Of a stretch of 37,127 bases of DNA, positions 9,705 to 18,005 are shown in pieces. Made by a program: the position numbers and the translations under genes. This DNA comes from Acidimicrobiales bacterium. Lineage in GTDB: Bacteria > Actinomycetota > Acidimicrobiia > Acidimicrobiales > Iamiaceae. Each line of letters opens with the position of its first letter. Position 1 is the first letter of the stretch. The notes beneath the pieces are model-generated. The model was not told where the DNA came from. It did no database searches and was given only the letters and a program-made list of their open reading frames with translations. The DNA is taken from NCBI GenBank assembly GCA_020439505.1, contig JAGQSO010000115.1, forward strand, positions 1 through 37,127, given 5' to 3'.

Positions 9705-9711
9705 CCGGACC

Positions 9712-12246
9712 ATGCGAGCGCTGAAGAGCTTCACGGTCCAACCTCATCTGCCCGCCGAGCTGGCGCCGCTGCGGGACCTGGCCCTCAACCTGCGTTGGTC
9801 GTGGGACGACTCCACCCGGGACCTGTTCCGCTGGGTGGACCACGACGGCTGGGATGCGACCCGTCACGACCCGGTGGGCCTCCTCGGCACGGTACGACCC
9901 GAGCGGCTGGCCGATTTGGCCCGCGACCAGGCGTTCGTCCGGTTCCTTCACGACGTTCACAACGACTTCACCCGCTACCTGGAATCCCCACGCTGGTTCC
10001 AGGCCCGTACCGAATCCCCTCTCCGGGCGGTGGCCTACTTCTCACCCGAGTTCGGGATCGCCGAGGCACTTCCCCAGTATTCGGGCGGGCTGGGAATCCT
10101 GGCCGGTGACCACCTCAAGTCGGCCAGCGACCTCGGCGTTCCCCTGGTCGGCGTAGGGCTCTTCTACCGGCACGGCTACTTCCGCCAAGCCCTGTCGCCG
10201 GCGGGCTGGCAGGAGGAACGCTTCCCCGACCAGGACCCGTGGGCCATGGCGTTGTCCCTCTGCGACGACGTGCGGATCCGGGTGGACCTGGCCGGTACTC
10301 CACTGGAGGCCAGGGTGTGGCGCGCCGACGTGGGCCGGGTACCGCTGTACCTGCTCGACGCCGACGTGGTCGAGAACCCGCCCGAGTTGCGGACCGTGAC
10401 CGACCGCCTCTACGGCGGGGACACCGAGCACCGTCTGCGCCAGGAGATCCTGCTCGGCATCGGTGGAGTGAAGGCGCTCGACGCCTTGGGTATCGAGTGC
10501 CAGGTCTTCCACACCAACGAAGGCCACGCCGGGTTCCTGGGGTTGGAGCGGATCCGGCGGGCCATGAGCGAGCACGGCCTCACCTTCCCCGAAGCTCTGG
10601 AGGCGGTGAGGGCCGGGTCGATCTTCACCACCCACACCCCGGTCCCCGCCGGTATCGATCGCTTCTCCCGTCCACTGATGGAGCGCTACTTCGGCGGCTG
10701 GGCGGCCGAGTGCTCCATCACCCTCGACGATCTGATGTCGCTCGGGCACCGGCCCGAGGACCCCGTCGACGAGCCGTTCAACATGGCGGTGATGGGACTT
10801 CGCCTGGCCGGACGCTCCAACGCCGTGTCCGAGCTCCACGGCGCGGTGAGCCGCGAGATGTTCGGAGGACTGTGGGAACAGGTTCCCGCCGACGAGGTGC
10901 CGATCACCGCGGTGACCAACGGAGTTCATGCCGCCACCTGGGTGTCAGCGGACATGAGCGACTTCTTGTCGCGTACCGTTCTTCCCGATTGGGATGAGGC
11001 TGGAGCGGCCGAGTGGGCGCGGGTGGTCGACGCGCCCGACGACGAGTTGTGGCGGGTTCAAGAGCAGGCCCGGGCACGACTGGTGGCCATGGTTCGGGAC
11101 CGAATGCGCCAGCGGGAGCTGGCCACCGGCACCGCGGTGGCGGAGGTGGCGTGGGCCGATGACCTCCTCGACCCTCACGCCCTGACCATCGGGTTCGCAC
11201 GCCGGTTCGCCACCTACAAGCGGGCCAACCTGTTGTTGGCCCAGGCCGACCGTCTACAGGCGATCCTGTTGAACCCTGACCGACCGGTCCAGTTCGTCTT
11301 CGCCGGGAAGGCGCACCCGGCTGACGACTCGGGCAAGGAGATGATCCGCCAGATCGTGGCCTTCGCCCGCGAGCTCGGGGTCAGGCACCGCTTCGTGTTC
11401 CTCGACGACTACGACATCGCGGTGGCCCGCACCTTGTACCAAGGGTCTGACATCTGGCTCAACACCCCTCGCCGACCCCACGAGGCCTGCGGGACCAGCG
11501 GCATGAAGGCCGCCCTGAACGGGACGGTCAACTGTTCGGTGCTCGACGGCTGGTGGGACGAGCTCTACGACGGCGAGAACGGATGGGCGATCCCCTCGGC
11601 CGAAGGCGTCGAGGACGAAGCCGAGCGCGACCGCCTCGAGGCCGACGCCCTGTTCGACCTGTTGGAACGCCAGGTGATCCCGCTCTACTTCGACCGGCCC
11701 GGCGGTACGGGCATGCCACCGAGAGGCTGGCTGTCACGCGTCAAGCACAACCTGGCGTCGCTGGGCCCCCAGGTCGTGGCATCGCGGATGGTCCGCGACT
11801 ACGTGACCGGACTGTACGAACCGACCGCGGCCGGCGCCGACCGCGCCGCCGCCGAGGAGATGGCCGCGGCTCGAGATCTGGCCGCGTGGAAGAACCGGAT
11901 CCGGGCCGGATGGGACCAGATCCGCGTGGAGAGCGTCGAGGCGGTCGAGGACCCCCTGATGCTGGGCGAAGCCCGTTCGGTGGCGGTATCGGTGGCGCTC
12001 GGGTCATTGTCCGCGGTCGACGTCACGGTCCAACTGGTCCACGGCCCGGTGGGCCAGGGTGAGGAACTCCTCGACCCTCTCATCACCACCCTGAGCCTCG
12101 ATGTCGACAGTGGGGGCGGATCCGCCCGGTTCAGCGGCACCGTCCCCGGGGTTCGTCCCGGCCGTTACGGGTTCACTGTCCGGCTCGCACCGTCACACCC
12201 CAATCTGTGCACCCCGCTGGAGATGGGTCTCCTGACCTGGGGCTGA
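9712..12246 (+). CDS. glgP: Alpha-glucan phosphorylase (GT35)
   Basis: 844 aa. The N-terminal about 110 residues match the DUF3417 region found in the short alpha-glucan phosphorylases. The catalytic part has A-Y-F-S-P-E-F-G-I, Y-S-G-G-L-G-I-L-A-G-D-H, F-H-T-N-E-G-H, F-T-T-H-T-P-V-P-A-G and E-A-C-G-T-S-G-M-K. Lys599 of the last motif is the residue that binds pyridoxal phosphate in this family. It releases glucose-1-phosphate from glycogen or maltodextrins. The frame extends upstream to 9223, but that part is antisense to the nitroreductase; ATG 9712 with the TACCGT box 7 nt upstream is the start. The end is followed by the hairpin element shared with treS, suggesting linked expression of alpha-glucan genes. 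Confidence 0.95.
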   Translation: MRALKSFTVQPHLPAELAPLRDLALNLRWSWDDSTRDLFRWVDHDGWDATRHDPVGLLGTVRPERLADLARDQAFVRFLHDVHNDFTRYLESPRWFQARTESPLRAVAYFSPEFGIAEALPQYSGGLGILAGDHLKSASDLGVPLVGVGLFYRHGYFRQALSPAGWQEERFPDQDPWAMALSLCDDVRIRVDLAGTPLEARVWRADVGRVPLYLLDADVVENPPELRTVTDRLYGGDTEHRLRQEILLGIGGVKALDALGIECQVFHTNEGHAGFLGLERIRRAMSEHGLTFPEALEAVRAGSIFTTHTPVPAGIDRFSRPLMERYFGGWAAECSITLDDLMSLGHRPEDPVDEPFNMAVMGLRLAGRSNAVSELHGAVSREMFGGLWEQVPADEVPITAVTNGVHAATWVSADMSDFLSRTVLPDWDEAGAAEWARVVDAPDDELWRVQEQARARLVAMVRDRMRQRELATGTAVAEVAWADDLLDPHALTIGFARRFATYKRANLLLAQADRLQAILLNPDRPVQFVFAGKAHPADDSGKEMIRQIVAFARELGVRHRFVFLDDYDIAVARTLYQGSDIWLNTPRRPHEACGTSGMKAALNGTVNCSVLDGWWDELYDGENGWAIPSAEGVEDEAERDRLEADALFDLLERQVIPLYFDRPGGTGMPPRGWLSRVKHNLASLGPQVVASRMVRDYVTGLYEPTAAGADRAAAEEMAAARDLAAWKNRIRAGWDQIRVESVEAVEDPLMLGEARSVAVSVALGSLSAVDVTVQLVHGPVGQGEELLDPLITTLSLDVDSGGGSARFSGTVPGVRPGRYGFTVRLAPSHPNLCTPLEMGLLTWG

Positions 12247-12262
12247 GGACCACCCCACCCCG

Positions 12263-12318
12263 CCAGACGCAGGCGAAGCCTCGGTCTGGTTACGCTCGCA
12301 GCGACGACGACTGCACCT
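12263..12318 (+). repeat. Hairpin element downstream of glgP (copy 2 of 2)
   Basis: CCAGACGCAGGC (12263-12274), loop GAA, then GCCTCGGTCTGG (12278-12289) form a 12 bp stem with a two-base internal mismatch, 16 bp after the glgP stop. The next bases, CTCGCAGCGA and GACTGCACCT, match the copy after treS at 7201-7252. It fills most of the gap before the lipoprotein gene at 12335. Confidence 0.6.
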
Positions 12319-12334
12319 GACCGCTAGGACTCCC

Positions 12335-13102
12335 ATGAACATTTCACGACGTTCCCGCCACGCCCTCGCCGCCGCGGTGCTCCTGGTAGGGCTGACCGCG
12401 TGCGGCAGCAACGGGTCGGACAAGGCCGACACCACCACCACCAAGGCCGACTCCTCCACCACGACCGAAAGCGGCGACCGGAACAGCACCACCACCGAAG
12501 CCACCGCCACCACCGGTTCCGGTGACAAGGCCGATGCCGAGAAGCGAGCCGAGGCGGCCAACCTCACCATCGAAGACCTGCCCGACGGCTGGACCGCCAT
12601 CCCGGCCGGCGACAGCGACGGCAACAACGTGTTCGACACCTGCGGCGACCTCGACCTCGACGAGATAACCGTGGCCAAGGTGAGCTCGGACAACTTCGAG
12701 CACGCGACCACCGACGGCGGCGTCCTCAACCTCAGGACGACCTCTGGAGTGCTGGCCTCAGAGAAGGACGCCCAGGCCATGGTCGACGTGATCGGCGATG
12801 ACGCCTTCGCCGACTGCACCACGACCAACTTCACCGACATCTCCGAGGTCCCGGGTATGACCGGCAGCGTCGCTCCCACCCCGACCGAAGAGCTCCCCGA
12901 CGTCGCCGATCAAGTGGCGGCGCTCAGCGGCATGTTCACCATCCCGACCCCGCAAGGCGATTCGACGATGAACGTGATCATCATCGGGGTCCGCACCGGC
13001 GACCTCGTCACCACCATCATGGGTATGGCCATCGACACCGAACCCGATGGGGCCATCCTCCAGGACGTGGTCAACGTCGTCGCCGACCGCCAGGCCGGTT
13101 AG
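12335..13102 (+). CDS. Putative lipoprotein of unknown function (paralog 1)
   Basis: 255 aa, ATG start with AGGA 5 nt upstream. A lipoprotein signal peptide ends in the lipobox L-T-A-C (Cys23). A Thr/Ser/Asp-rich linker to about residue 70 follows, then a folded domain starting with N-L-T-I-E-D-L-P-D-G-W-T. Two conserved cysteines (D-T-C-G and F-A-D-C) may form a disulfide. The C-terminus ends D-T-E-P-D-G-A-I-L-Q-D-V-V-N. I do not recognise the family; the arrangement resembles small actinobacterial cell-wall lipoproteins with a soluble sensor-like domain. It is tandem with a homolog at 13158-13889 that shares the same cysteines and C-terminus. Confidence 0.8.
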   Translation: MNISRRSRHALAAAVLLVGLTACGSNGSDKADTTTTKADSSTTTESGDRNSTTTEATATTGSGDKADAEKRAEAANLTIEDLPDGWTAIPAGDSDGNNVFDTCGDLDLDEITVAKVSSDNFEHATTDGGVLNLRTTSGVLASEKDAQAMVDVIGDDAFADCTTTNFTDISEVPGMTGSVAPTPTEELPDVADQVAALSGMFTIPTPQGDSTMNVIIIGVRTGDLVTTIMGMAIDTEPDGAILQDVVNVVADRQAG

Positions 13103-13157
13103 ACCGTCGAGGGGGCCGGAACCACCCGAGCAAGTGCTGGCCAGGAAGACTCCGGCC

Positions 13158-13889
13158 GTGACAAAAGGTTTCGTCCGGGCCCTCCCCGTGGCTGTGGTCC
13201 TGGCGTTCTTGAACGCCTGCGGCGGAGGGGGTTCGGCCCACTCCGCAACCGCGACCAGCGTCGATTCCACCAGCAGCGCAGAGACCATCACGACCGGCAG
13301 TTCAGAAGGTGACCAGGACGCGGCCGAGAGACTGGCCCAAGCCACCAATCTGACCATCGATGATCTGCCTGACGGGTGGACCGCGACCCCACCGTTGTTC
13401 GACGACGACGGCAGGATCTTCGGCACCTGCGGGCATCTCGACCTAGACAGGACCACCGTGGCCAGGGCTGTCTCGGACAACTTCCGGCGCGCCACCAACG
13501 ACGCCGGGTCGCTCAATCTGGCTACCACCACCGGGGTACTCGCTTCGGTGAGAGCCACCCAGTCGATCGCCGACGCATTCGCAACTAGCGACTTCGCAGA
13601 CTGCGTTGGCGATCAGATCATCGACGCCACCGGGGCACCCGGGATGACAGGTCGACTTGGTCCCGTCCCAGCCGCGAACCTCCCCGATGTCGCCGATCAG
13701 GTTGCCGCGCTCAGCGGACGGTTCACCCTCCGCACCAGCGATAAGGAGTCCACCTTTCACCTCACGCTGGTCGTCGTGCGCACCGGCAAAGTGCTCACAA
13801 CGGTCTCCTCCATGGCCATCGACACCGAACCCGATGGAGCCATCCTCCAAGACGTGGTCAACCTCGTCGCCGACCGCCAGGCCGGCTGA
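13158..13889 (+). CDS. Putative lipoprotein of unknown function (paralog 2)
   Basis: 243 aa from GTG 13158. The signal peptide ends in the lipobox L-N-A-C followed by glycines, then a Ser/Thr-rich linker and the same domain as the gene just upstream (N-L-T-I-D-D-L-P-D-G-W-T, F-G-T-C-G, F-A-D-C, D-V-A-D-Q-V-A-A-L-S-G). The two genes are clearly a tandem duplication. Their last roughly 80 bases are nearly identical in DNA while the linker and middle parts have diverged. Start: GTG 13158 gives a signal peptide the same size as the paralog's; GTG 13134 in the same frame is possible. The gap between the genes is 55 bp, so they are probably co-transcribed. Confidence 0.75.
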   Translation: MTKGFVRALPVAVVLAFLNACGGGGSAHSATATSVDSTSSAETITTGSSEGDQDAAERLAQATNLTIDDLPDGWTATPPLFDDDGRIFGTCGHLDLDRTTVARAVSDNFRRATNDAGSLNLATTTGVLASVRATQSIADAFATSDFADCVGDQIIDATGAPGMTGRLGPVPAANLPDVADQVAALSGRFTLRTSDKESTFHLTLVVVRTGKVLTTVSSMAIDTEPDGAILQDVVNLVADRQAG

Positions 13890-13958
13890 CCCTCCGGTCG
13901 GCCAGAAGTCAGGCCGCACCCTGGTCGAAAGCCATCGGGCGGTTCGATCACCCGGGGC

Positions 13959-13980
13959 CGATGGGATACCGATGGGATAC
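13959..13980. repeat. Two tandem copies of an 11 bp unit
   Basis: CGATGGGATAC is repeated exactly twice in a row (13959-13969, 13970-13980) just after the enoyl-CoA hydratase stop codon and in the gap following the second lipoprotein gene. No function is evident. Confidence 0.7.
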
Positions 13981-13987
13981 CGAGGGG

Positions 13988-14764
13988 TCACCTTCCGGTG
14001 AAACGGGCGTGGCCGGGGCCGTTCTCCAAGAAGCTTTCCACCCCGATGCGGGCATCGTCGGTGCCGAAAACCTCGACGAACCGGTCCTGCTCGATCCTCA
14101 GGCCGGCGTCGAGGTCTGTTTCCAGACCCGAGTCGATGGCGGCCTTGGCTATCCCCTGGGCTACCACCGCTCCCCGAGCGAAGGACGCCGCCCACCCCAG
14201 CGCCTCGTCGAGCAGGGCTTCGGGTTCAACCACCCGATCGGCCAGGCCCATGGCCAGTGCTTCATCCGCCCCGACCTGACGTCCGCTCAAGATCAGGTCC
14301 TTGGCTCGGGCCGGTCCGACCAGACGGGCCAGGCGCTGGGTTCCCCCACCCCCGGGGATGATGCCGAGCAGGATCTCGGGCTGGCCGAATCGAGCACGGG
14401 AGGAGGCCAGGCGGAAATCACAAGCCAGCGCCAGTTCGCAGCCCCCACCAAGAGCGAAGCCCGAAACCGCGGCGATGGTCACCCTCGGAATGGCCGCCAC
14501 GGCGTTGAGCGCGGATAGGAAGAGCCCACCGATCCGGCGAGCCTCATCGGGCCCGGCGAACTCGGAGATGTCAGCTCCGGCGGCAAACAGACGGTCGCCG
14601 CCGGAAACCACCACCGCTCCGGGGGGATCAGCGCTGAGCTCACCGGCTGCCGCCTCGATCTGGCGGAGCATCTCCGAGGAGAGGGCGTTGACCTTGGGGT
14701 TGTCGAGCCGGAGAACTGCGACCCCGTCGTCTCGGCGTTCGGTGGTGACCAGAGGCTGGGACAT
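13988..14764 (-). CDS. Enoyl-CoA hydratase/isomerase family protein
   Basis: 258 aa from ATG 14764, the normal crotonase length. It has the crotonase N-terminus (V-A-V-L-R-L-D-N-P-K-V-N-A-L), F-A-A-G-A-D-I-S-E-F forming one side of the oxyanion hole, A-L-G-G-G-C-E-L-A-L-A-C-D for the other, and F-G-Q-P-E-I-L-L-G-I-I-P-G-G-G-G-T-Q-R. The two glutamates expected in a hydratase are present, so hydration of enoyl-CoA in fatty- or amino-acid breakdown is likely; exact substrate unknown. It follows the MeaB gene, whose stop TAG is part of a TAGGGT box 8 nt before this ATG, so it may be read both from the operon and from its own leaderless promoter. The open frame upstream to 15037 is antisense-like GC-rich sequence within meaB and is not part of the protein. 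Confidence 0.9.
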   Translation of the reverse strand: MSQPLVTTERRDDGVAVLRLDNPKVNALSSEMLRQIEAAAGELSADPPGAVVVSGGDRLFAAGADISEFAGPDEARRIGGLFLSALNAVAAIPRVTIAAVSGFALGGGCELALACDFRLASSRARFGQPEILLGIIPGGGGTQRLARLVGPARAKDLILSGRQVGADEALAMGLADRVVEPEALLDEALGWAASFARGAVVAQGIAKAAIDSGLETDLDAGLRIEQDRFVEVFGTDDARIGVESFLENGPGHARFTGR

Positions 14765-14772
14765 GGTCGGTG

Positions 14773-14778
14773 ACCCTA
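14773..14778 (-). promoter_or_regulatory. Possible -10 box (TAGGGT) for the enoyl-CoA hydratase gene
   Basis: Minus-strand TAGGGT (14778-14773), whose first three bases are the meaB stop codon, ends 8 nt before ATG 14764. No Shine-Dalgarno sequence is present. The match could be coincidental because the stop codon supplies half of it. Confidence 0.35.
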
Positions 14779-15768
14779 GAAGCTCTCCTCCGCGGGAGGC
14801 GAGAGCAGACCCCCCGCAGCCAGGATCCGGTCGGCAGCCTCCCACGGGTCGATCCGTCCGTCCGCCACCGCCTGCTGGACGTTCCGGCCGGCCGGCGCCC
14901 CCAGAGCCTCGTCGACCCGCACACGGAGACGGCGGTCCACCACCATCGCCAACTCCTCGAGCGCCCGGGCCCGGCGCCGTCTCTGCAACTCTCCCCCCTG
15001 CTCGAGGTGACGACGATGGTCGACCACCGCCTCCCATACAACCTCGGCCCCCTCGCCGGTGGTTCCCACCGCTGACACCACCGGTGGTCGCCAGGAGCCG
15101 AGACCGGAGTCGGTGAGGTCGAGCATCGACTCCAAGTCCCGTCGGGTCTGTTCGGCTCCCGGACGATCAGCCTTGTTGATCACAAAAATATCCGCGATCT
15201 CCATCAGACCGGCCTTGTTGGCCTGCACCCGGTCGCCCCAACCTGGGTTCACCACGACCACCGTCGTATCCGCGGCGCTGGCCACGTCCACCTCGACCTG
15301 CCCGACCCCGACGGTCTCGATCAGCACCCAGCCGAATCCGGCCGCATCGAGAACCCGGACCGCCTCCGGTGTGGCCAGGGCCAGGCCACCGAGGTGGCCC
15401 CGGGTGGCCATCGACCGGATGAACACCCCTTCGTCGAGGGCATGCTCACCCATGCGAATCCGATCTCCCAAGATGGCTCCGCCGGTGTAGGGCGAGGACG
15501 GATCGATGGCCAGCACCGCGATGCGTTCCCCCCGATCGCGAACCGCCTTGACCACCGCGCTGGTCAGGGTGGACTTTCCCGCTCCCGGGGCGCCGGTGAG
15601 GCCCACCGTGTAGGCCCGGCCGGCCATCGAATGGACGATCCGGCCGACGGCGGAGGCCCGCGCCCCGCCTCGCTCCACCATCGAGAGGAGCCGGGCCAGG
15701 GCGCCTCGGTCACCGGCTCGGGCGGCGGCGACCAGTTCCCCGGGGTCGTCTCGGATGGTGGCGTCCAT
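14776..15768 (-). CDS. meaB: Methylmalonyl-CoA mutase-associated GTPase MeaB/ArgK family
   Basis: 330 aa, full family length. G3E P-loop GTPase signatures are present: Walker A G-A-P-G-A-G-K-S-T (59-67), A-I-D-P-S-S (88-93), the E-T-V-G-V-G-Q switch region (151-157) and N-K-A-D (198-201) for guanine recognition. The C-terminal dimerisation helices follow. MeaB proteins guard and assist loading of adenosylcobalamin into methylmalonyl-CoA mutase or related mutases. The mutase itself is not in the window, though an enoyl-CoA hydratase gene follows immediately. ATG 15768 has a TACCGT box 8 nt upstream. Confidence 0.93.
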   Translation of the reverse strand: MDATIRDDPGELVAAARAGDRGALARLLSMVERGGARASAVGRIVHSMAGRAYTVGLTGAPGAGKSTLTSAVVKAVRDRGERIAVLAIDPSSPYTGGAILGDRIRMGEHALDEGVFIRSMATRGHLGGLALATPEAVRVLDAAGFGWVLIETVGVGQVEVDVASAADTTVVVVNPGWGDRVQANKAGLMEIADIFVINKADRPGAEQTRRDLESMLDLTDSGLGSWRPPVVSAVGTTGEGAEVVWEAVVDHRRHLEQGGELQRRRRARALEELAMVVDRRLRVRVDEALGAPAGRNVQQAVADGRIDPWEAADRILAAGGLLSPPAEESF

Positions 15769-15776
15769 GACCGGCG

Positions 15777-15782
15777 ACGGTA
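15777..15782 (-). promoter_or_regulatory. -10 box (TACCGT) for meaB
   Basis: Minus-strand TACCGT (15782-15777) is followed by CGCCGGTC and ATG 15768. The spacing is identical to the rhomboid and treS genes. It lies 7 bp after the stop codon of the NifU-like gene. Confidence 0.5.
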
Positions 15783-15789
15783 ACGCCGC

Positions 15790-16047
15790 TCAGAGCGAGA
15801 CCGGGGATTCCGAGGGTGTCGCTCCGTACTGTTCCACCAAGGTCACCCCGGGCACCCGGTCCTTGAGAATTCGCTCCACCCCGGCCTTCAGTGTGAGCGA
15901 GGAGGCGGGACACGACACACAGGCACCGGTCAGCTCGACGGTGACCACGCCGGTCTCCTCATCGACTCCCCGCAGGAAGATGTCGCCACCGTCGGCCTGA
16001 ATGGCCGGTCGGATCACCTCGAGGGTGCGACGCACCAGATCTTCCAC
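15790..16047 (-). CDS. NifU-like (Nfu) Fe-S cluster scaffold domain protein
   Basis: 85 aa consisting of a single NifU C-terminal domain: I-R-P-A-I-Q-A-D-G-G-D-I near residue 13 and C-V-S-C (C43, C46), the ligand pair for a bridging [4Fe-4S] cluster. The final V-E-Q-Y-G-A is also typical. Such proteins carry and transfer Fe-S clusters in the cytosol. GTG 16047 is the start because GGAGGAAC lies 5 nt upstream, the strongest Shine-Dalgarno sequence in this part of the window; the longer open frame to 16308 runs through repeat copy B. Downstream on the same strand is meaB. Confidence 0.88.
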   Translation of the reverse strand: MEDLVRRTLEVIRPAIQADGGDIFLRGVDEETGVVTVELTGACVSCPASSLTLKAGVERILKDRVPGVTLVEQYGATPSESPVSL

Positions 16048-16110
16048 TTCGTTCCTCCGTTGGACCCGGCCATCTTCGCGTGTCCAGCAAACCGGGTGAA
16101 AGCTTCGCGG

Positions 16111-16284
16111 TGCCGTGAACGGCAACCTTGCTACGGCATGGGAGCCATCAGCATCGAACGCGGCCCGCTTCTCGTGGGCCGCCTTCGGCGGACGATTCCT
16201 GCTTCCGTCGAGCCCGGTCCTCACTTCGTTGCGGGGGCTCGACGGCGTTTGCCCAGTTACTCGCAAGCTCGCAACTGCGCAAAC
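16111..16284 (-). repeat. Structured dispersed repeat, copy B
   Basis: Minus-strand copy, 174 bp. GTTTGC starts at 16284, the CCGCC-GAA-GGCGG hairpin is at 16191-16179, and the element ends in TGCCG-TTCA-CGGCA (16124-16111). It fills nearly half of the 364 bp gap between the divergent NifU-like and MFS genes. Upstream of its GTTTGC, 16314-16298 resembles the upstream flank of copy A (14 of 17 bases). Nothing else recognisable was seen in the rest of the gap. Confidence 0.85.
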
Positions 16285-16411
16285 GTTGCCATTGCTGTAT
16301 TGGTCCAACCGGCGGGCCCTGGTTCCTGTTCCCCGATGGCCTACAGAACCGACATCGTTGTGGCAGGCTCACGCCATCACTCGGGCAGTCCAGCGGCCCG
16401 TTGCCTCCACG

Positions 16412-17953
16412 ATGCCCGTAACCGAACGTACCCTCGACGTCGACGACCGCGAACTGGCCGCCATGCGGACCCCGCTCGACGACCTCATGTTGGAAGAGGC
16501 CGACGGGCCTGACCGGTGGCGCTGCGCCGAAGGACCGTTCTCCCACTACGAACGCAGCCTCTCGGTCGAGCCGACCGAGCCGGGTCACCACCGGGTGACC
16601 GAAACCGTGGAGTGGGAGTTGGCCATCCCGATCTGGGGTCGGATGTTCCGACCGCTGGTCGGCGGCTACATCTCCTCGCGGGCCCGCAGGACCGACGACG
16701 ACGGCGAGATCCTCCCACCCCGGATTCCCTGGTGGTCACCGCCCGAACGGCTCGACGCCCGCGCCAGCTCCATGATCTCGCGCCTGTGCGCCCTTTCGAT
16801 GATCACCGGCTACCTGGGCACCCTTCTCACCCAGACCATCACCTTCGCCTCTGATCAGTTCGGTGCGTCGCGCAGCACCCAGGGACTCACCCTGGCCAGC
16901 GCCCGGGCCGGTGTCCTGTTGTCGCTGGTGATCATGACCGTCGCCGACCGCCGAGGACGTCATCGACTGCTGGTGGTGTGCACGATCGGCGGTGTGGTCG
17001 CCGCGTCGCTCGGGTCAGTGGCTCCCAGCTTGGCGGTGCTGGCCGGCACTCAGTTCTTCACCCGTTCGTTCTCCACCGCCCTGGCCCTGTTGATCGCGGT
17101 GGTGGCCGCCGAGGAGATGCCCAAGGGCGGACGCGCCTACGCCGCCAGTGTCATCGCCATGACCACGGCGCTGGGGGCCGGCGGCGCGGTGATTCTCCTC
17201 CCTCTCGCCGACGTGCACCCTGGCGCCTGGCGCATCCTGTACCTCGCCCCCCTGTTGGCGCTGCCGTTCTTCGTCCGGGTCGGTAGTCGGATCCCCGAGA
17301 GCCGACGGTTCATGCGGCCCCATGCCCGGGTCACGATGGCCGGCCACCGGGGCCGGCTGGCCCTGTTGGGGGCGTCGACGTTCTTCGGAGCGATGTTCCT
17401 GACCCCCGTCACCCAGTTCCAGAACGAGTTCCTGCGCGAGGAGCGGGGGTTCACGGCGTTGGCCATCACGCTCTTCACCATCTCCACCAACACCCCGGCC
17501 GGTATCGGAGTGGTGGTCGGTGGCCGCCTCGCCGATCAGAGGGGCCGGAAGATGGTCGGAGCGGTAGGTACCTTCGGCGGGGCACTCCTGCTGGCCACCG
17601 CGTTCCACACGCAGGGGATCATCCTGTGGCTGACCTGGATCGTCGGCGGGATCATCGGAGCGATGACCGTCCCCGCCCTGGCGGTGTACGGGCCTGAGCT
17701 CTTCCCCACCGCGCTTCGGGGACGGGCCAACGCGATCATCACCCTGACCGGGGTGATCGGGGCGGCGATCGGCCTGGCCTTCGCCGGTCGGATGGCTGAC
17801 CGTCACGACAGCATCGCCCCCGGCCTGACGATCCTGGCGGGAGGGCCGATCGTGGTGTGCCTGCTGGTCTTGTTCCTCTATCCCGAAACCGCCCACATGG
17901 AGCTGGAGGAGCTGAACCCCGAGGACGCGGCCTTCCTGCGACCGCTGTCTTGA
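16412..17953 (+). CDS. MFS transporter with extra N-terminal soluble region
   Basis: 513 aa from ATG 16412. The first about 110 residues are polar, with W-R-C-A-E-G-P-F-S-H-Y-E-R-S-L and T-E-T-V-E-W-E-L-A-I-P-I-W, a pattern resembling a lipid- or SRPBCC-like beta domain (tentative). About twelve hydrophobic segments follow. The MFS loop motif D-R-R-G-R-H-R is after helix 2 and its second-half equivalent G-R-L-A-D-Q-R-G-R-K is present, as are P-E-S-R-R and P-E-T-A-H-M-E-L-E-E-L typical of the sugar/metabolite branch. Substrate is unknown. The frame stays open to 16115, but this part is read through repeat copy B, so a start at 16412 is preferred although no ribosome binding site is clear. Confidence 0.85.
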   Translation: MPVTERTLDVDDRELAAMRTPLDDLMLEEADGPDRWRCAEGPFSHYERSLSVEPTEPGHHRVTETVEWELAIPIWGRMFRPLVGGYISSRARRTDDDGEILPPRIPWWSPPERLDARASSMISRLCALSMITGYLGTLLTQTITFASDQFGASRSTQGLTLASARAGVLLSLVIMTVADRRGRHRLLVVCTIGGVVAASLGSVAPSLAVLAGTQFFTRSFSTALALLIAVVAAEEMPKGGRAYAASVIAMTTALGAGGAVILLPLADVHPGAWRILYLAPLLALPFFVRVGSRIPESRRFMRPHARVTMAGHRGRLALLGASTFFGAMFLTPVTQFQNEFLREERGFTALAITLFTISTNTPAGIGVVVGGRLADQRGRKMVGAVGTFGGALLLATAFHTQGIILWLTWIVGGIIGAMTVPALAVYGPELFPTALRGRANAIITLTGVIGAAIGLAFAGRMADRHDSIAPGLTILAGGPIVVCLLVLFLYPETAHMELEELNPEDAAFLRPLS

Positions 17954-18005
17954 ACCTGGAGCCAAGACCGACGGTGGGTCGACCTCGACGGTGACGCCTG
18001 TCGGG

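Noticed and set aside
9223..9711. N-terminal extension of glgP
   Set aside because: It lies antisense to the nitroreductase gene and has no family similarity; the family N-terminus begins at 9712.
16115..16411. N-terminal extension of the MFS transporter
   Set aside because: The extra codons are read through repeat copy B; the same repeat is non-coding elsewhere.
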